A stretch of DNA of 64,000 nt from an uncultured Bryobacteraceae bacterium (GCA_937920635.1 CAKZUE010000024.1:1-64000), one strand, 5' to 3'. Positions 26,604 to 35,721 are shown, numbered from the stretch's first letter. Translations and numbers: made by a program. Notes: generated by a model not told the origin, from the letters alone.

Positions 26604-27710
26604 GTGAGTCTGACAATCGGGACGCCGCAGACCCGGCGCGGCGATGTGCTGCTACGCGCGGGGCGGTGGTTCCTCCAGTCGGGCATCCAGGAATCCGGCG
26701 GCGGCGTGGCCCGCTATCACTTCATCGCCGAACGCCGCAACGCCGGCGTATCCACTGAAATCACCGGCTACGCCATCTCGGCTCTCTTGGAACTGCATGA
26801 GCGCACGGCGGGCGAGCCTTATCTGGCGGCAGCGCGCCGCGCAGGAGACTTCCTCTGCTCCGCCTGGGACGCCTCGGCGAACGCCATGCCGTTCGAATGC
26901 GGCGGCAACGGCGCAGCCCCGCAACTGAGCTATTTCTTCGACAACGGGATCATCGCCCGCGCACTTCTCCGTCTGTGGCGGATCACTGGCGAGCCCCGCT
27001 ACCGCCTCACGGCCGAACGCTGCGCCGAGTCGATGCAGCGCGATTTCCTGAACGGGCACGACATCCACCCGATCCTCATCCTGCCCTCCAGACAGCCCCT
27101 GGAGCGGGACACGCGCTGGTCCCGCTCCAGCGGGTGCTATCAGCTCAAGTCCGCGCTGGCGTGGCTCGAGACCGCAGAGATTACGGGAGACGGCGGTCTG
27201 GCGCGCGCCTTCGACAGAGCCCTGGAACTGGCGTTGCTGGATCACGGCACGTTCCTCGACGCAGCCTCCGATGACCACGCCCGCATGGACCGGCTGCACG
27301 CCTACAGCTACTTCCTGGAGGCGTTGCTGGCCGTGCCGGAGGACGCCCGCGCCCGCCAGGCACTCAGGAGCGGCATCGCCCGCGCCGCAGCCGAACTGCG
27401 CCGCATCCGCCCCGATTTCGAGCGTTCCGACGTCAACGCCCAATTGCTCCGCGTGCGCCTCTGGGCCCACGATCTCGGCCTCGTGCCGCTGGACGAAAAG
27501 GCTGCGGCGGAAGAGGCGCGGCAGGCCGCCTCGTATCAAATGACATCGGACGATCCGCGCACGGACGGAGGGTTCAACTTCGGATCGCGAGCGGGCAAGC
27601 TTTCCAACTTCGCCAATCCGGTCTCCACCGCCTTCTGCCTCCAGGCGCTGGCGATGTGGGAGGAATGCGCCGGCGGCGGCCTGAAGACTCCCTGGCACAG
27701 GCTTGTCTGA
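26604..27710 (+). CDS. alpha-helical toroid protein linked to a glycosyltransferase
   Basis: 368 residues from GTG 26604. It has no signal peptide. Helix pairs such as AGVSTEITGYAISALLELHE, GIIARALLRLWRITGEPRYR and HAYSYFLEALLAVPEDA suggest an (alpha/alpha)6 toroid like those of sugar epimerases or unsaturated glucuronyl hydrolases, but no active-site signature is certain. Its stop codon overlaps or abuts the start of the GT2-GT4 glycosyltransferase at 27703, so the two are likely translationally coupled and act in the same polysaccharide pathway (inference). Confidence 0.75.
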   Translation: MSLTIGTPQTRRGDVLLRAGRWFLQSGIQESGGGVARYHFIAERRNAGVSTEITGYAISALLELHERTAGEPYLAAARRAGDFLCSAWDASANAMPFECGGNGAAPQLSYFFDNGIIARALLRLWRITGEPRYRLTAERCAESMQRDFLNGHDIHPILILPSRQPLERDTRWSRSSGCYQLKSALAWLETAEITGDGGLARAFDRALELALLDHGTFLDAASDDHARMDRLHAYSYFLEALLAVPEDARARQALRSGIARAAAELRRIRPDFERSDVNAQLLRVRLWAHDLGLVPLDEKAAAEEARQAASYQMTSDDPRTDGGFNFGSRAGKLSNFANPVSTAFCLQALAMWEECAGGGLKTPWHRLV

Positions 27711-30444
27711 GTTGTCCTCCGAGCGCCCCGCCCTGCTCGCCTTCGCCTCCACCTGGGAGGACCGGGCGCCGGCATTTCTCGAGCGCCTCCGTGCGGTGCT
27801 CCCTGACGCCGATCTGATCCTCGTCGCCGAGTTCCCACCGCCGCGCGAGTTGCCGCGCGTGCGTTGGATTCCGTGGTTCCCCCGCCGCACGCTGCGCCAG
27901 AACATCGCCCGCATCCGGGACGAACTGCGCGGGCGGCGCATCGCCTGGGCGGCGCTGGTGCTCGACCGCCTGCTGCCCTACTGGCCCATGCGCGCCGCGG
28001 CCTTCTGGCTCTCGCGCGGGCGCCTCCTGCTGTTCAACGAGCAGATGAACCACTTCGCTCTGCGGCCTGGAGATGCGCCGCAGGCGTTGCGCTTCCTGCG
28101 CTGGCGCCTTCGTGACTGGATCCACCGCCAAACCCATCCTGGCGGCTGGCTCTACACGCAGGTCTGGCGCCTGCGGCATCCGCGCGCCTTCCTCCGCCCG
28201 CTGTTTGCGAACCTCGCTCTCGCCGCGGGTCTTTACACGCGCCTCTGGAAAAGCCTCCGCACCGCTCCGCCTTTGCAGGACTCCGATGCTTCATGGCCGG
28301 AAGGCGTCACCATCGTCATCCCGTCGCGCGATGGAAAAACTCTTCTCGAGAAACTCTTGCCCGCGCTCGAGCGGGAGCTGGCCGCCAGCGCGGGCGAAAT
28401 TGTGGTCGTCGACAACGGCAGCACGGACGGCGCCCTGCCATGGCTCGCCACGGCGCATCCGCGAGCTGTTGTCGAACACAGCGCGCATCCGCTGAGCTTC
28501 GCCGCCGCCGTCAACCGCGGCATCGCCCGCGCCAGGTTCCGCCATGTCCTGCTGCTGAACAATGACATGGAACCCGAGCCGGGCTTCCTCGCGCCTCTGC
28601 GGGCAGCGTTCGAGCAGGTGCCGGATCTGTTCTGCGCCGCCGCCCAGATCTTCTTCCCGCCGGGCAAACGGCGCGAAGAGACCGGCAAGGCGGTCTGGCG
28701 CATCAAACGCGCGCGCCCTGATTTTCCCGTCCACTGCATCGACCCTGTGGAGGGCGAAAACCTCTCGCCCGTGCTCTATGGCAGCGGCGGCTGCTCCCTG
28801 TTCGACACGGCGAAGCTGCGCGCGCTCGGCGGGCTGGACGAGGCGCTGCAACCCGCCTATGTCGAAGATCTCGATCTCGGTTTCCGCGCCTGGCGCATGG
28901 GCTGGCCCACGGTCTTCGCCTCCGCCGCGCGCGTGGTGCATCATCACCGCGCCACCACGTCGCGCTTTTACAAGCCGGAGGAACTTCAGACCTACGTCGA
29001 GATCAACTTCCTGCGATTCCTGCTGCGGGGCGTCGGCGATGCCAGCCTGTTCGGCGGGCTCTGGCGCATGGCCGTGGACCGCCTCAACTGGCACGCCGCC
29101 CAGGAGCCGAAGCGCCCGTGGGCGATGTTCGCCCTCCGCGCCGCCTGCCGCGCCTACCGCTACCTGCGCGCGTTGCCGCCGGCGCGGCTCGACGAGCGCA
29201 TGATCCTGGCGGCGGGCTCCGGCGCAATCTCCGTGTTTCCGGGCCGGCGCCGCGATGCAACAAAACCTCTTGTATTTGTTCTCAGCGCCTATTCGCCCTG
29301 GCCGCTCTCCCACGGCGGCGCCGTGCGCATGTTCAACCTCATGAGGCGCGCGGCGGCGGACTTCGACCAGGTGCTCATCGCGTTTTCTCCGCGGCTCGCG
29401 CCGCCGGCGCGCGAGATTCTGGACATCTGCACGGAGGTGATCCTGGTGGAGCGCGAAGGGTCGCACCTGCGCCCCATGACAGAACGGCCCGAAGTGGTGG
29501 AGGAGCACGACGAGCCCGCCTTCCATGCCGCGCTGCATCTGGCTCTGCGGCGGCACCGTCCCGATCTCGTGCAGATGGAGTTCACGCAGATGGGCCTGTA
29601 CGCGGACGATTGCCGCGGCGTGCCTGCGGTTCTGGTCGAGCACGACATCACCCTCGACCTGTACCGGCAACTGCTCGAAGAGCGGGAGACGTGGGAGACC
29701 CGCGAGCAGTGGAAGAGGTGGGAGCGCTTCGAACGCGCGCTGTGGCGCAGGATGGATTGCGTGGTGGCCATGTCGCCGCGCGACGCCGCCATGATCGAGG
29801 GCGCACGCCGCGTCGAAGTGGTCGACAACGGCGTCGATCTCGAGCGCTTCACGCCCGCCCCGGAGGCGCCCGAGCCGCGCAGGCTGCTCTTCATCGGCTC
29901 TTTCGCACACCTGCCGAACCTGATCGGGCTGGAAGCGTTCCTGCGTCTCGCCTGGCCGCGCCTCCGCGCCGCCGGCGCAAGGCTCCATATCATCTCCGGC
30001 GCCGATCCCGAGCACTTCCTGGATCTGCACAAGGACCGCGTGCAGATCGAACTGCTCGATCCACGGATCGAGTGGGAGGGCTACGTCGCCGACGTCCGCC
30101 CCGCCTACCGCCGCGCCGAGATCATCGCCGCCCCTCTGCTGGCATCCGCCGGAACCAACATCAAGATCCTGGAAGCGATGGCCATGGGCAAGGCCATCGT
30201 CGCGACGCCGGCGGCGGTGAACGGGCTCGATGTCGAAGCCGGCGTGGAGGCTCTCATCGTGCCGTCGGTGGCAGAAATGGCGGATGCCGCGCTGGATCTG
30301 TTCACCGCCCCTGCCACGCGCATCGCGATGGAAAGAGCCGCGCGCCGCAAAGTCGAAGCGCGCTACGGCTGGGACTCGATCGCGCGCCGGCAGGCGGAAC
30401 TCTACCGCTCCCTGATCCGCGCGAAAACAGGCTCCGCCCGCTGA
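27703..30444 (+). CDS. two-domain glycosyltransferase (GT2 fused to GT4)
   Basis: About 913 residues, unusually long. An N-terminal region (1-195) of unknown type is followed by a GT2/GT-A domain (about 200-450): VTIVIPSRDGKTLLEKLLPA, VVDNGSTDG, LLLNNDMEPEPGF and VEDLDLGFRAW. A GT4/GT-B domain follows (about 520-905): VLSAYSPWPLSHGGAVRMFN, LLFIGSFAHLPNLIGLEAFL and the sugar-nucleotide-binding stretch LLASAGTNIKILEAMAMGKA. The start is TTG 27703 (8-bp overlap with the previous gene) or TTG 27712; neither has a clear ribosome site, consistent with coupling. The role is probably transferring two sugars in succession to a surface glycan; substrates are unknown. Confidence 0.85.
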   Translation: MSELSSERPALLAFASTWEDRAPAFLERLRAVLPDADLILVAEFPPPRELPRVRWIPWFPRRTLRQNIARIRDELRGRRIAWAALVLDRLLPYWPMRAAAFWLSRGRLLLFNEQMNHFALRPGDAPQALRFLRWRLRDWIHRQTHPGGWLYTQVWRLRHPRAFLRPLFANLALAAGLYTRLWKSLRTAPPLQDSDASWPEGVTIVIPSRDGKTLLEKLLPALERELAASAGEIVVVDNGSTDGALPWLATAHPRAVVEHSAHPLSFAAAVNRGIARARFRHVLLLNNDMEPEPGFLAPLRAAFEQVPDLFCAAAQIFFPPGKRREETGKAVWRIKRARPDFPVHCIDPVEGENLSPVLYGSGGCSLFDTAKLRALGGLDEALQPAYVEDLDLGFRAWRMGWPTVFASAARVVHHHRATTSRFYKPEELQTYVEINFLRFLLRGVGDASLFGGLWRMAVDRLNWHAAQEPKRPWAMFALRAACRAYRYLRALPPARLDERMILAAGSGAISVFPGRRRDATKPLVFVLSAYSPWPLSHGGAVRMFNLMRRAAADFDQVLIAFSPRLAPPAREILDICTEVILVEREGSHLRPMTERPEVVEEHDEPAFHAALHLALRRHRPDLVQMEFTQMGLYADDCRGVPAVLVEHDITLDLYRQLLEERETWETREQWKRWERFERALWRRMDCVVAMSPRDAAMIEGARRVEVVDNGVDLERFTPAPEAPEPRRLLFIGSFAHLPNLIGLEAFLRLAWPRLRAAGARLHIISGADPEHFLDLHKDRVQIELLDPRIEWEGYVADVRPAYRRAEIIAAPLLASAGTNIKILEAMAMGKAIVATPAAVNGLDVEAGVEALIVPSVAEMADAALDLFTAPATRIAMERAARRKVEARYGWDSIARRQAELYRSLIRAKTGSAR

Positions 30445-30454
30445 TCGGCGGGCG
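30435..30454. terminator. hairpin between convergent genes
   Basis: CGCCCGC (30435-30441) pairs perfectly with GCGGGCG (30448-30454) around a 6-nt loop, spanning the stop of the glycosyltransferase and 3 bp before the queF stop. There is no clear U-run, so terminator function is tentative. Confidence 0.35.
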
Positions 30455-30456
30455 TG

Positions 30457-30879
30457 CTACTTCCGCTTCGTTTTGCCGCGGACGTAATCTGCCGTGATGG
30501 TGGTGTAGATGCCGCCCCGCGGCGTGAATTCTCCGGTCACGGTCATCTCGCGCGGGCGGCAGGCCTTCACGCAGTCGTCCAGGACGCGGTTCACCGCATT
30601 CTCCTGGAAGATGCCCATGTTCCGGTAGGCGAGCAGGTACATCTTCAGCGACTTCAGCTCCAGGCACAGCCTGTCGGGCACGTAGCGGATGGTGATGGCG
30701 CCGTGATCCGGCAGCCCGGTGCGCGGGCAGACGCTCGTGAATTCAGGCGAGCTGATCTCGATCCAGTAATCCCGCTGCGGGAACTGGTTGGGCCAGCACT
30801 CGATGTCCGGCAGCGGCGCGGCGACGCCGGAAGCGGCGTGCTCGTCTGTGTACAATTTGGGGGCTTTTTGTTTCGGCAT
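30457..30879 (-). CDS. queF: NADPH-dependent 7-cyano-7-deazaguanine reductase
   Basis: 140 residues, a short-form QueF. It reduces preQ0 to preQ1 in queuosine synthesis. The nucleophile is Cys51 in FTSVCPRTGLPD, with Asp58; Glu93 is in the NADPH/QueF motif FQENAVNRV. The start ATG shares one base with the upstream stop (TGATG at 30877-30881), so translation is coupled to the ornithine cyclodeaminase-like gene. It is last in a four-gene minus-strand operon. No other queuosine genes are nearby. Confidence 0.95.
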   Translation of the reverse strand: MPKQKAPKLYTDEHAASGVAAPLPDIECWPNQFPQRDYWIEISSPEFTSVCPRTGLPDHGAITIRYVPDRLCLELKSLKMYLLAYRNMGIFQENAVNRVLDDCVKACRPREMTVTGEFTPRGGIYTTITADYVRGKTKRK

Positions 30880-32138
30880 CAGCGGTTCTCCTGGCGGCGG
30901 TTCTCCTGCAAGTGGCGGTCGAGCTGTTCGAGAAAAGTGCCGGCGTCGGTGACCACGCCCACCGCCTGCCCTGTGCCGCGGTCGCCGAGCTTGGTGACCA
31001 CGGCTGGATTGATGTCCACGCACACGGTCTTTACCCAGCCTGGCAGCATGTTGCCGGTGGCGATGGAGTGCAGCATCGAGCCGAGGCACAGCACCAGCCC
31101 CGCGCCGCGGAGCTGTTCGGCGTAGGCGTCCTGCGCGGCGTTCATATCGGTGATCGTCTCCGGCAACGGCCCATCGTCGCGCAGGCTCCCTGCCAGCACA
31201 AACGGCACCCCCTGGACGACGCACTCGTAGAGCACGCCCTTCTTCAGCACGCCCTGCGCCACCGCCTCCCGGATCGAGCCCGCATGATAGATGCGGTTGA
31301 TGGCCCGCATATGGTTGCGGTGTCCGTGCTCCTCCTGCCGCCCGTCGGCCAGCCGCACTCCCAGCGACGTGCCGAACAGCGCGGACTCGATATCATGCAC
31401 GCCAAGCGCGTTTCCGGCCAGCAGCGCGCTGACATGGCCTTTGCGGAGGAGCGACGCGAGCGGCTTCGCGCCGCCGGTGTGGATCACCACCGGTCCCGCC
31501 ACCACCACCACCTTTTGCCCCGCGTCCAGCACGCTGCGCACGAGCGCCGCCGTCTGCCGCACGGCGGTCTCCACCTGCCTCTCGCTCGAGATGCCGTTCG
31601 ACATGAACGCGAAAGCGAGACGGTCGCGCTCCTTCGCCTCGGGGATCACGCGGATGCCGCTCATGCCCACGACGATCTCGTCGCCGGCGCGGATGTCGCG
31701 CAGCCGCCGCGCCCACGGCTTGCCGTCCTGCCACACGACGACGGCGTCCATGCGCTGGTTCTGCACCTCGTGCCACTGCCCGCCGCGGCGCACGAGCGTC
31801 CGGTGGTTGGTGGTCGAATAGAAATCCTCCGGCGCGCAGCGGTCGCGCTCCACGCGCGCGAACCTGGCGTCCTGCTCCTCCACCGGCGCGCAGCCGAGCG
31901 CGTGCAACTGGCTCAGCATCTTGTCGAACGAGGCGCGGTCCGGCGCCTCCACGCGCAGCCGGAGCCGCGAGGGATCGGCGTTGGTTTTGCCGATGTGGAA
32001 GTGCTCGACCTCGAACCGCCCGTGATACTCGATCACGGCGTCAAAGATCTGTTCCATGATGTGGGAGTCGATCAGGTGGCCTTCGGCCTCCACGATTTCC
32101 TGCAAGGGGCGCGATTCAGCTTTTCGTTTCGTGGTCAT
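30879..32138 (-). CDS. TIGR00300-type ornithine cyclodeaminase (LOR/SDH-region protein)
   Basis: 419 residues from ATG 32138. The N-terminal part (about 10-110) matches the LOR/SDH conserved region (EAEGHLIDSHIMEQIFDAVI, HIGKTNADPSRLRLRVEA). The C-terminal part has a nucleotide-binding character (KVVVVAGPVVIHTGGAKPLA, LLAGNALGVHDIESALFGTS, ADGRQEEHGHRNHMRAINRI). In archaea and in the C-terminal half of cyanobacterial AgrE, this family converts ornithine directly to proline and ammonia. Assignment rests on recalled family motifs. It overlaps the methyltransferase stop by ATGA and the queF start by TGATG. Confidence 0.8.
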   Translation of the reverse strand: MTTKRKAESRPLQEIVEAEGHLIDSHIMEQIFDAVIEYHGRFEVEHFHIGKTNADPSRLRLRVEAPDRASFDKMLSQLHALGCAPVEEQDARFARVERDRCAPEDFYSTTNHRTLVRRGGQWHEVQNQRMDAVVVWQDGKPWARRLRDIRAGDEIVVGMSGIRVIPEAKERDRLAFAFMSNGISSERQVETAVRQTAALVRSVLDAGQKVVVVAGPVVIHTGGAKPLASLLRKGHVSALLAGNALGVHDIESALFGTSLGVRLADGRQEEHGHRNHMRAINRIYHAGSIREAVAQGVLKKGVLYECVVQGVPFVLAGSLRDDGPLPETITDMNAAQDAYAEQLRGAGLVLCLGSMLHSIATGNMLPGWVKTVCVDINPAVVTKLGDRGTGQAVGVVTDAGTFLEQLDRHLQENRRQENR

Positions 32139-32779
32139 TTCACGGCGGTCCAGCAGAGGAAGAGCCCGTCCGGGGCTGCATCTTCCCAGTATGAGATAGG
32201 GCGGCAGGAGGAGCGGCGGCAGTGCCGGCGGAGCAGCCGGAGCAGTTCCTCCTCGCGGAACCACTTCTCCCAGGGCGGCGTTTCCAGCCGTCCCCACTGC
32301 CGCGCGTTCTTGTCGATGATCACCAGCCGCCCGCCAGGCTTCAGCACCCGGCACAGTTCGCCGACGGCTGCTTCGATGTCCACGGCATGCTCCAAAGACT
32401 CCGTCGCGTAAGCGGCGTCGAAGCATTCTTCGGGAAATGGCAGCTCCAGCATCGAGCCGGCCACGCGGCCAAGCTCCGGCGGAGCCGGGCGCAACATCGC
32501 CGTGGCCAGATCCAGCGCCACTACCAACGCCTGCGGGTACGCGCGCTTCACATGCACGGCGAAGCGGCCTTTGCCGCAGCCGGCATCGAGCACCCTTCCG
32601 CCGGCTTGCAGCGGCGCGACGCCTTCGATCACCGCGCGCACATGGAGAATGCGGGGATCGATCGACGAGGGAAAATGCTCCTCGTCACTGGCCGCCTCCT
32701 CAAACGAACGCCGGATCTCGTCGGCGAGATCCGGCGTCAAAGCGGCTTTGCGCCTGAAGATTCGCGACAGCAGGCCCAT
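32135..32779 (-). CDS. class I SAM-dependent methyltransferase
   Basis: 214 residues from ATG 32779. A Rossmann SAM-binding motif I is clear (RVLDAGCGKGRFAVHV), followed by acidic motif VVALDLATAML and the motif near LPFPEECFDAAYATESLEH (Methyltransf_11-like). The post-motif LCRVLKPGGRLVIIDKN is typical of small-molecule methyltransferases. The N-terminal 45 residues (RRKAALTPDLADEIRRSFEE) are extra. The start overlaps the phosphofructokinase stop by one base (TGATG) and the end overlaps the next start by ATGA. The substrate cannot be told. Confidence 0.88.
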   Translation of the reverse strand: MGLLSRIFRRKAALTPDLADEIRRSFEEAASDEEHFPSSIDPRILHVRAVIEGVAPLQAGGRVLDAGCGKGRFAVHVKRAYPQALVVALDLATAMLRPAPPELGRVAGSMLELPFPEECFDAAYATESLEHAVDIEAAVGELCRVLKPGGRLVIIDKNARQWGRLETPPWEKWFREEELLRLLRRHCRRSSCRPISYWEDAAPDGLFLCWTAVK

Positions 32780-33960
32780 CAGAGCTTGCTGAGGAACACG
32801 GGCAGGCCGCGCTTGTTGTTGTAGCTGGGCCGGTAGCGCTCCGTGTTGTACATGGTGGCCACGTCCACCTTGCGCGGTCCGAGCTTCGGATCGGGGATCT
32901 CCACCAGATCGAAGCAGCCGTTGACGATGCCCGCCATCAGCCCGCTCTTGCCTTCCGCCAGCGCGTCCATCGCCATGTTGCCGTAAGTGCAGGCCACCAG
33001 CTTGTCGACGAAATCGGGATCGCCGGAGCGCAGGTCGTAAGTCAGGTCGCTGACGATGGTCTCCTCGCCCGTGCGCGCCTTGATCTCCGCCGACAGGTCG
33101 TCGCCCACGTTCGCCTTCTTCCGGTGGCCGTACGCGTCGGCTTCGCCGTAGTGCTTCACCTGATAGCCTTCCCACTCGGCGCCTTCCGACAGGATCACCA
33201 GCGAGTAGTTGGACGGATTGTTGCGCTTGTCCTCCACCAGCAGGTTGATGAGCTTGTCGAGGTTCACCTTGTACTCGGGGATGACGCAGCGGATGTTGGT
33301 GACATAGGCCGTGTACAGCGCGGTGAAGCCGGCGTCGCGCCCGAAGACGCGGAAGATGCCGATGCGCTCGTGGGAGCCCACCGTGGTGCGCTGCCGCTGA
33401 ATGGCCGAGTCGGCGCGCGTGATCGCCGTCGAGAAGCCGATGCAATATTCCGTATTGCGCACGTCGTTGTCCATCGTCTTCGGGATGGCCATGATCTTCA
33501 CGCCTTCGTCGTGCAGCCGCCGCGCGTAGCTCAGCGTGTCGTCGCCGCCGATGGCGATCACCGTGTCCGCGCCCAGCCGCTCCAGGTTCTTCAGCACGGC
33601 GGTGGTCACGTCATAGGTGACGGTCTTCTGGCCGTCTTTCTCGGTCTCCCGGGTGGGAAAAGACATGCCCTTCAGGTGCTCCGGCAGTCCTTTCATCTTG
33701 GCCGGATTGGTCCGCGAAGAGTGCAGGAACGTGCCGCCCGTGCGGTCGATCGTGCGCGTGTTGAGCGGCGTCAGTTGCAGGGTGTAGCGCGATACGCTGG
33801 CCGGGTCGTCCATGTTGAGATGGGTGAGGCCTTCCCATCCGCGGCGAATGCCGATCACCTCGCAACCCATCGCACAGCCGCGATAGGTGACCTGTTTGAT
33901 CACGGCATTCAGTCCGGGAACGTCTCCGCCGCCGGTAAGGATTGCAATTCGCTTGGGCAT
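32779..33960 (-). CDS. diphosphate-dependent 6-phosphofructokinase
   Basis: 393 residues; the first gene of the operon, with AGGAGAGAGA directly before the ATG. The phosphofructokinase fold shows GGGDVPGLNAVI (residues 10-21), GGDDT (138-142) and PKTMDND (160-166). ATP-type enzymes have Gly at the second Asp of GGDDT and at the Lys of PKT; Asp141 and Lys161 are the known markers of PPi use. So the enzyme probably interconverts fructose-6-phosphate and fructose-1,6-bisphosphate with pyrophosphate, a reversible glycolysis/gluconeogenesis step. Downstream partners (methyltransferase, ornithine cyclodeaminase, queF) have no obvious metabolic link. Confidence 0.92.
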   Translation of the reverse strand: MPKRIAILTGGGDVPGLNAVIKQVTYRGCAMGCEVIGIRRGWEGLTHLNMDDPASVSRYTLQLTPLNTRTIDRTGGTFLHSSRTNPAKMKGLPEHLKGMSFPTRETEKDGQKTVTYDVTTAVLKNLERLGADTVIAIGGDDTLSYARRLHDEGVKIMAIPKTMDNDVRNTEYCIGFSTAITRADSAIQRQRTTVGSHERIGIFRVFGRDAGFTALYTAYVTNIRCVIPEYKVNLDKLINLLVEDKRNNPSNYSLVILSEGAEWEGYQVKHYGEADAYGHRKKANVGDDLSAEIKARTGEETIVSDLTYDLRSGDPDFVDKLVACTYGNMAMDALAEGKSGLMAGIVNGCFDLVEIPDPKLGPRKVDVATMYNTERYRPSYNNKRGLPVFLSKL

Positions 33961-34039
33961 TCTCTCTCCTGATCCTGAGTGAAGATGAAGGGGAACGGTC
34001 AGAAATCAGTATAACTGGTCTGATATGCGCCCTGCGGCG

Positions 34040-35383
34040 CTATCGCCGCACCAGTTGTTCGAACGCCGCCGCCAGCACGGGCGCCGCCTCCGGCCCGGTC
34101 GAGTTCACCTCTCCGTACCAGCGTTTTGCGGCGCCAAACGTGAACGGCGGCTGCTCGTCCCACTGGCACTTCGGCAAAATGTAGCCGATCTCGTCGTTGG
34201 CCAGTCCGAACAGCATCCGGAACGGCGCGGAGAGCATCTTCTTCAGCGGCTTCTCCACCAGGGCGTCCGGATAATCCGCGTTCGGGTCGCACACGGCTCC
34301 GCCCACGCTCAGCTCCGGATACAGCTCGCCCGGAACCAGCGCCGCTTCCACCACCGGCGTGCCGCCATGCGCAATCCGCAGATACCCGACCGGGGCGGCG
34401 GTCGCTCCATCGCTAAACGCCTTGCGTCCGCCGAACAGCCCGAGCTTCGCCGCCATCAGGAACCCCTGGTTGGCAACGGGAAACCTCGCCTGCGTCTCGC
34501 GGTACTCCAGCGTATCCACCGCCGCCGATTTGGCCTTCTTCTGCGATTCGATCACATGCCGCGCCGCGTAACGGCCGACGATCTCGGCAAACCGGAAGCT
34601 GTCCTTCGGCGCGGGCTGGCCCGTACCGGGATCGATGATCTTCGCGCCCAGCGGCGACTGCATCCCACCCAGCGCGCCGTTGACGAACACCGCCGTTCCG
34701 AAGCCCGCATCTTCCAGCATCTGCCGCGTGTAGTGGACGTAATCGGACGTGATCAACGTGTTCCGGCTGCCGAGCGCCTCCGGATGGTTGTTCCAGTTGA
34801 CCAGCGTGGCCACGGCCCGGCCGCGGCGGTCGCGGAATACGAGCGACAGGATCTCCGGGTCGTGAACCACCGGCGGCCGCGTGTCATCGTAATAGGCGGC
34901 CACGTCGGGCGGCGTCACCGCGGCGGGAAACATCCGCACCGGCGTCAGCCGCGCAATCGCCTCGCGCGCGGCCGCGGCCGTTTCCGCGACCACAAACGCG
35001 TTGTACGTCTCATCCAGCCCGCTCACCGTCTGCTTCGGCCCCCACTGCCCCATCGTGTCCGGCCCCTGATGCACGTGCGTGGCCGCTACAATCACGCGCG
35101 CTCCCGGCACGGCGGCCCGCACCATCTGCACATCGTCGTGGAACAACCCGATCAGGTCCACCGCACAGATGACCACCGGTTCGGATCCGGTGCGCAGAGC
35201 CAGGCACCGCGCCCACAGATCGTCATGCACTCCGGTCGCCGCGCGGTTGTTGCCGAACCCCGCCAGGTACACCGGCCGGTCGAGCTTCGGCGTGATCTTC
35301 CGCGCCGCCGCGCCAGCCAGCAGTTCCGCGCCGGCGGGAAGGCAAAACACGGCCAGTGCGGCCATTGGCATGAATAAGCGCAT
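34040..35383 (-). CDS. exported neutral/alkaline ceramidase-like protein
   Basis: 447 residues from ATG 35383 with a signal peptide (MPMAALAVFCLPAGAELLAG). Motifs resemble the N-terminal part of neutral/alkaline non-lysosomal ceramidases: AARKITPKLDRPVYLAGFGN, the HDD/LWARCLAL stretch, ATHVHQGPDT (metal-binding His), VNWNNHPEALG and TSDYVHYTRQMLE. It is shorter than classical ceramidases (about 650 residues), lacking the C-terminal Ig domain, like many 'hypothetical' bacterial homologues. It may be a periplasmic amidase or hydrolase; the substrate is uncertain. It stands alone. Confidence 0.78.
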   Translation of the reverse strand: MRLFMPMAALAVFCLPAGAELLAGAAARKITPKLDRPVYLAGFGNNRAATGVHDDLWARCLALRTGSEPVVICAVDLIGLFHDDVQMVRAAVPGARVIVAATHVHQGPDTMGQWGPKQTVSGLDETYNAFVVAETAAAAREAIARLTPVRMFPAAVTPPDVAAYYDDTRPPVVHDPEILSLVFRDRRGRAVATLVNWNNHPEALGSRNTLITSDYVHYTRQMLEDAGFGTAVFVNGALGGMQSPLGAKIIDPGTGQPAPKDSFRFAEIVGRYAARHVIESQKKAKSAAVDTLEYRETQARFPVANQGFLMAAKLGLFGGRKAFSDGATAAPVGYLRIAHGGTPVVEAALVPGELYPELSVGGAVCDPNADYPDALVEKPLKKMLSAPFRMLFGLANDEIGYILPKCQWDEQPPFTFGAAKRWYGEVNSTGPEAAPVLAAAFEQLVRR

Positions 35384-35641
35384 AACCCAATTCTGACGCA
35401 AGCCGGCCTTCCTGGAGACGGCGGCCCACCTCGTGATCCGCGTTGCGCTGACAGCCACGGCTGACTCGATAAGGACGCGAAAGGCCCGGCCCTATATAGA
35501 AAAGGCGGTCCATCAGCCAGATAAACGGATGAAACATGCAGGCACTCTTTGCCTGACTTGTGCAAGCTGGCGGCAAGCGGCATGCGCACATGTTTTTCTG
35601 TAATTTATTCTGCACGTTACAAGCCGGCCGTGATTTATTTC

Positions 35642-35691
35642 TTGACACATTCCGGGGGGGGTATATGAAATACATGGCCAGGAATCTGGCC
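35642..35691 (+). promoter_or_regulatory. promoter with 8-G tract in the spacer plus 5' stem-loop
   Basis: TTGACA (35642-35647) is followed by CATTCC and eight G (35654-35661), then TATATGAAATACAT. Reading the -10 as TATATG gives a 14-bp spacer; as TATGAA, 16 bp. Either is below or at the edge of optimum, so adding G residues would change strength. A perfect hairpin GGCCAG-GAAT-CTGGCC (35676-35691) lies where the transcript should begin. The rest of the 35384-35721 gap is AT-richer and holds a small CAGGCA/TGCCTG hairpin (35539-35555) but no convincing gene. Confidence 0.65.
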
Positions 35692-35721
35692 GAAAACCAA
35701 TGACTCGACGAGGAGCGGCGT

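Noticed and set aside
34021-34039. Terminator after the ceramidase-like gene
   Set aside because: GCGGCGCTATCGCCGC-type pairing is short and overlaps the coding end; no U-run.
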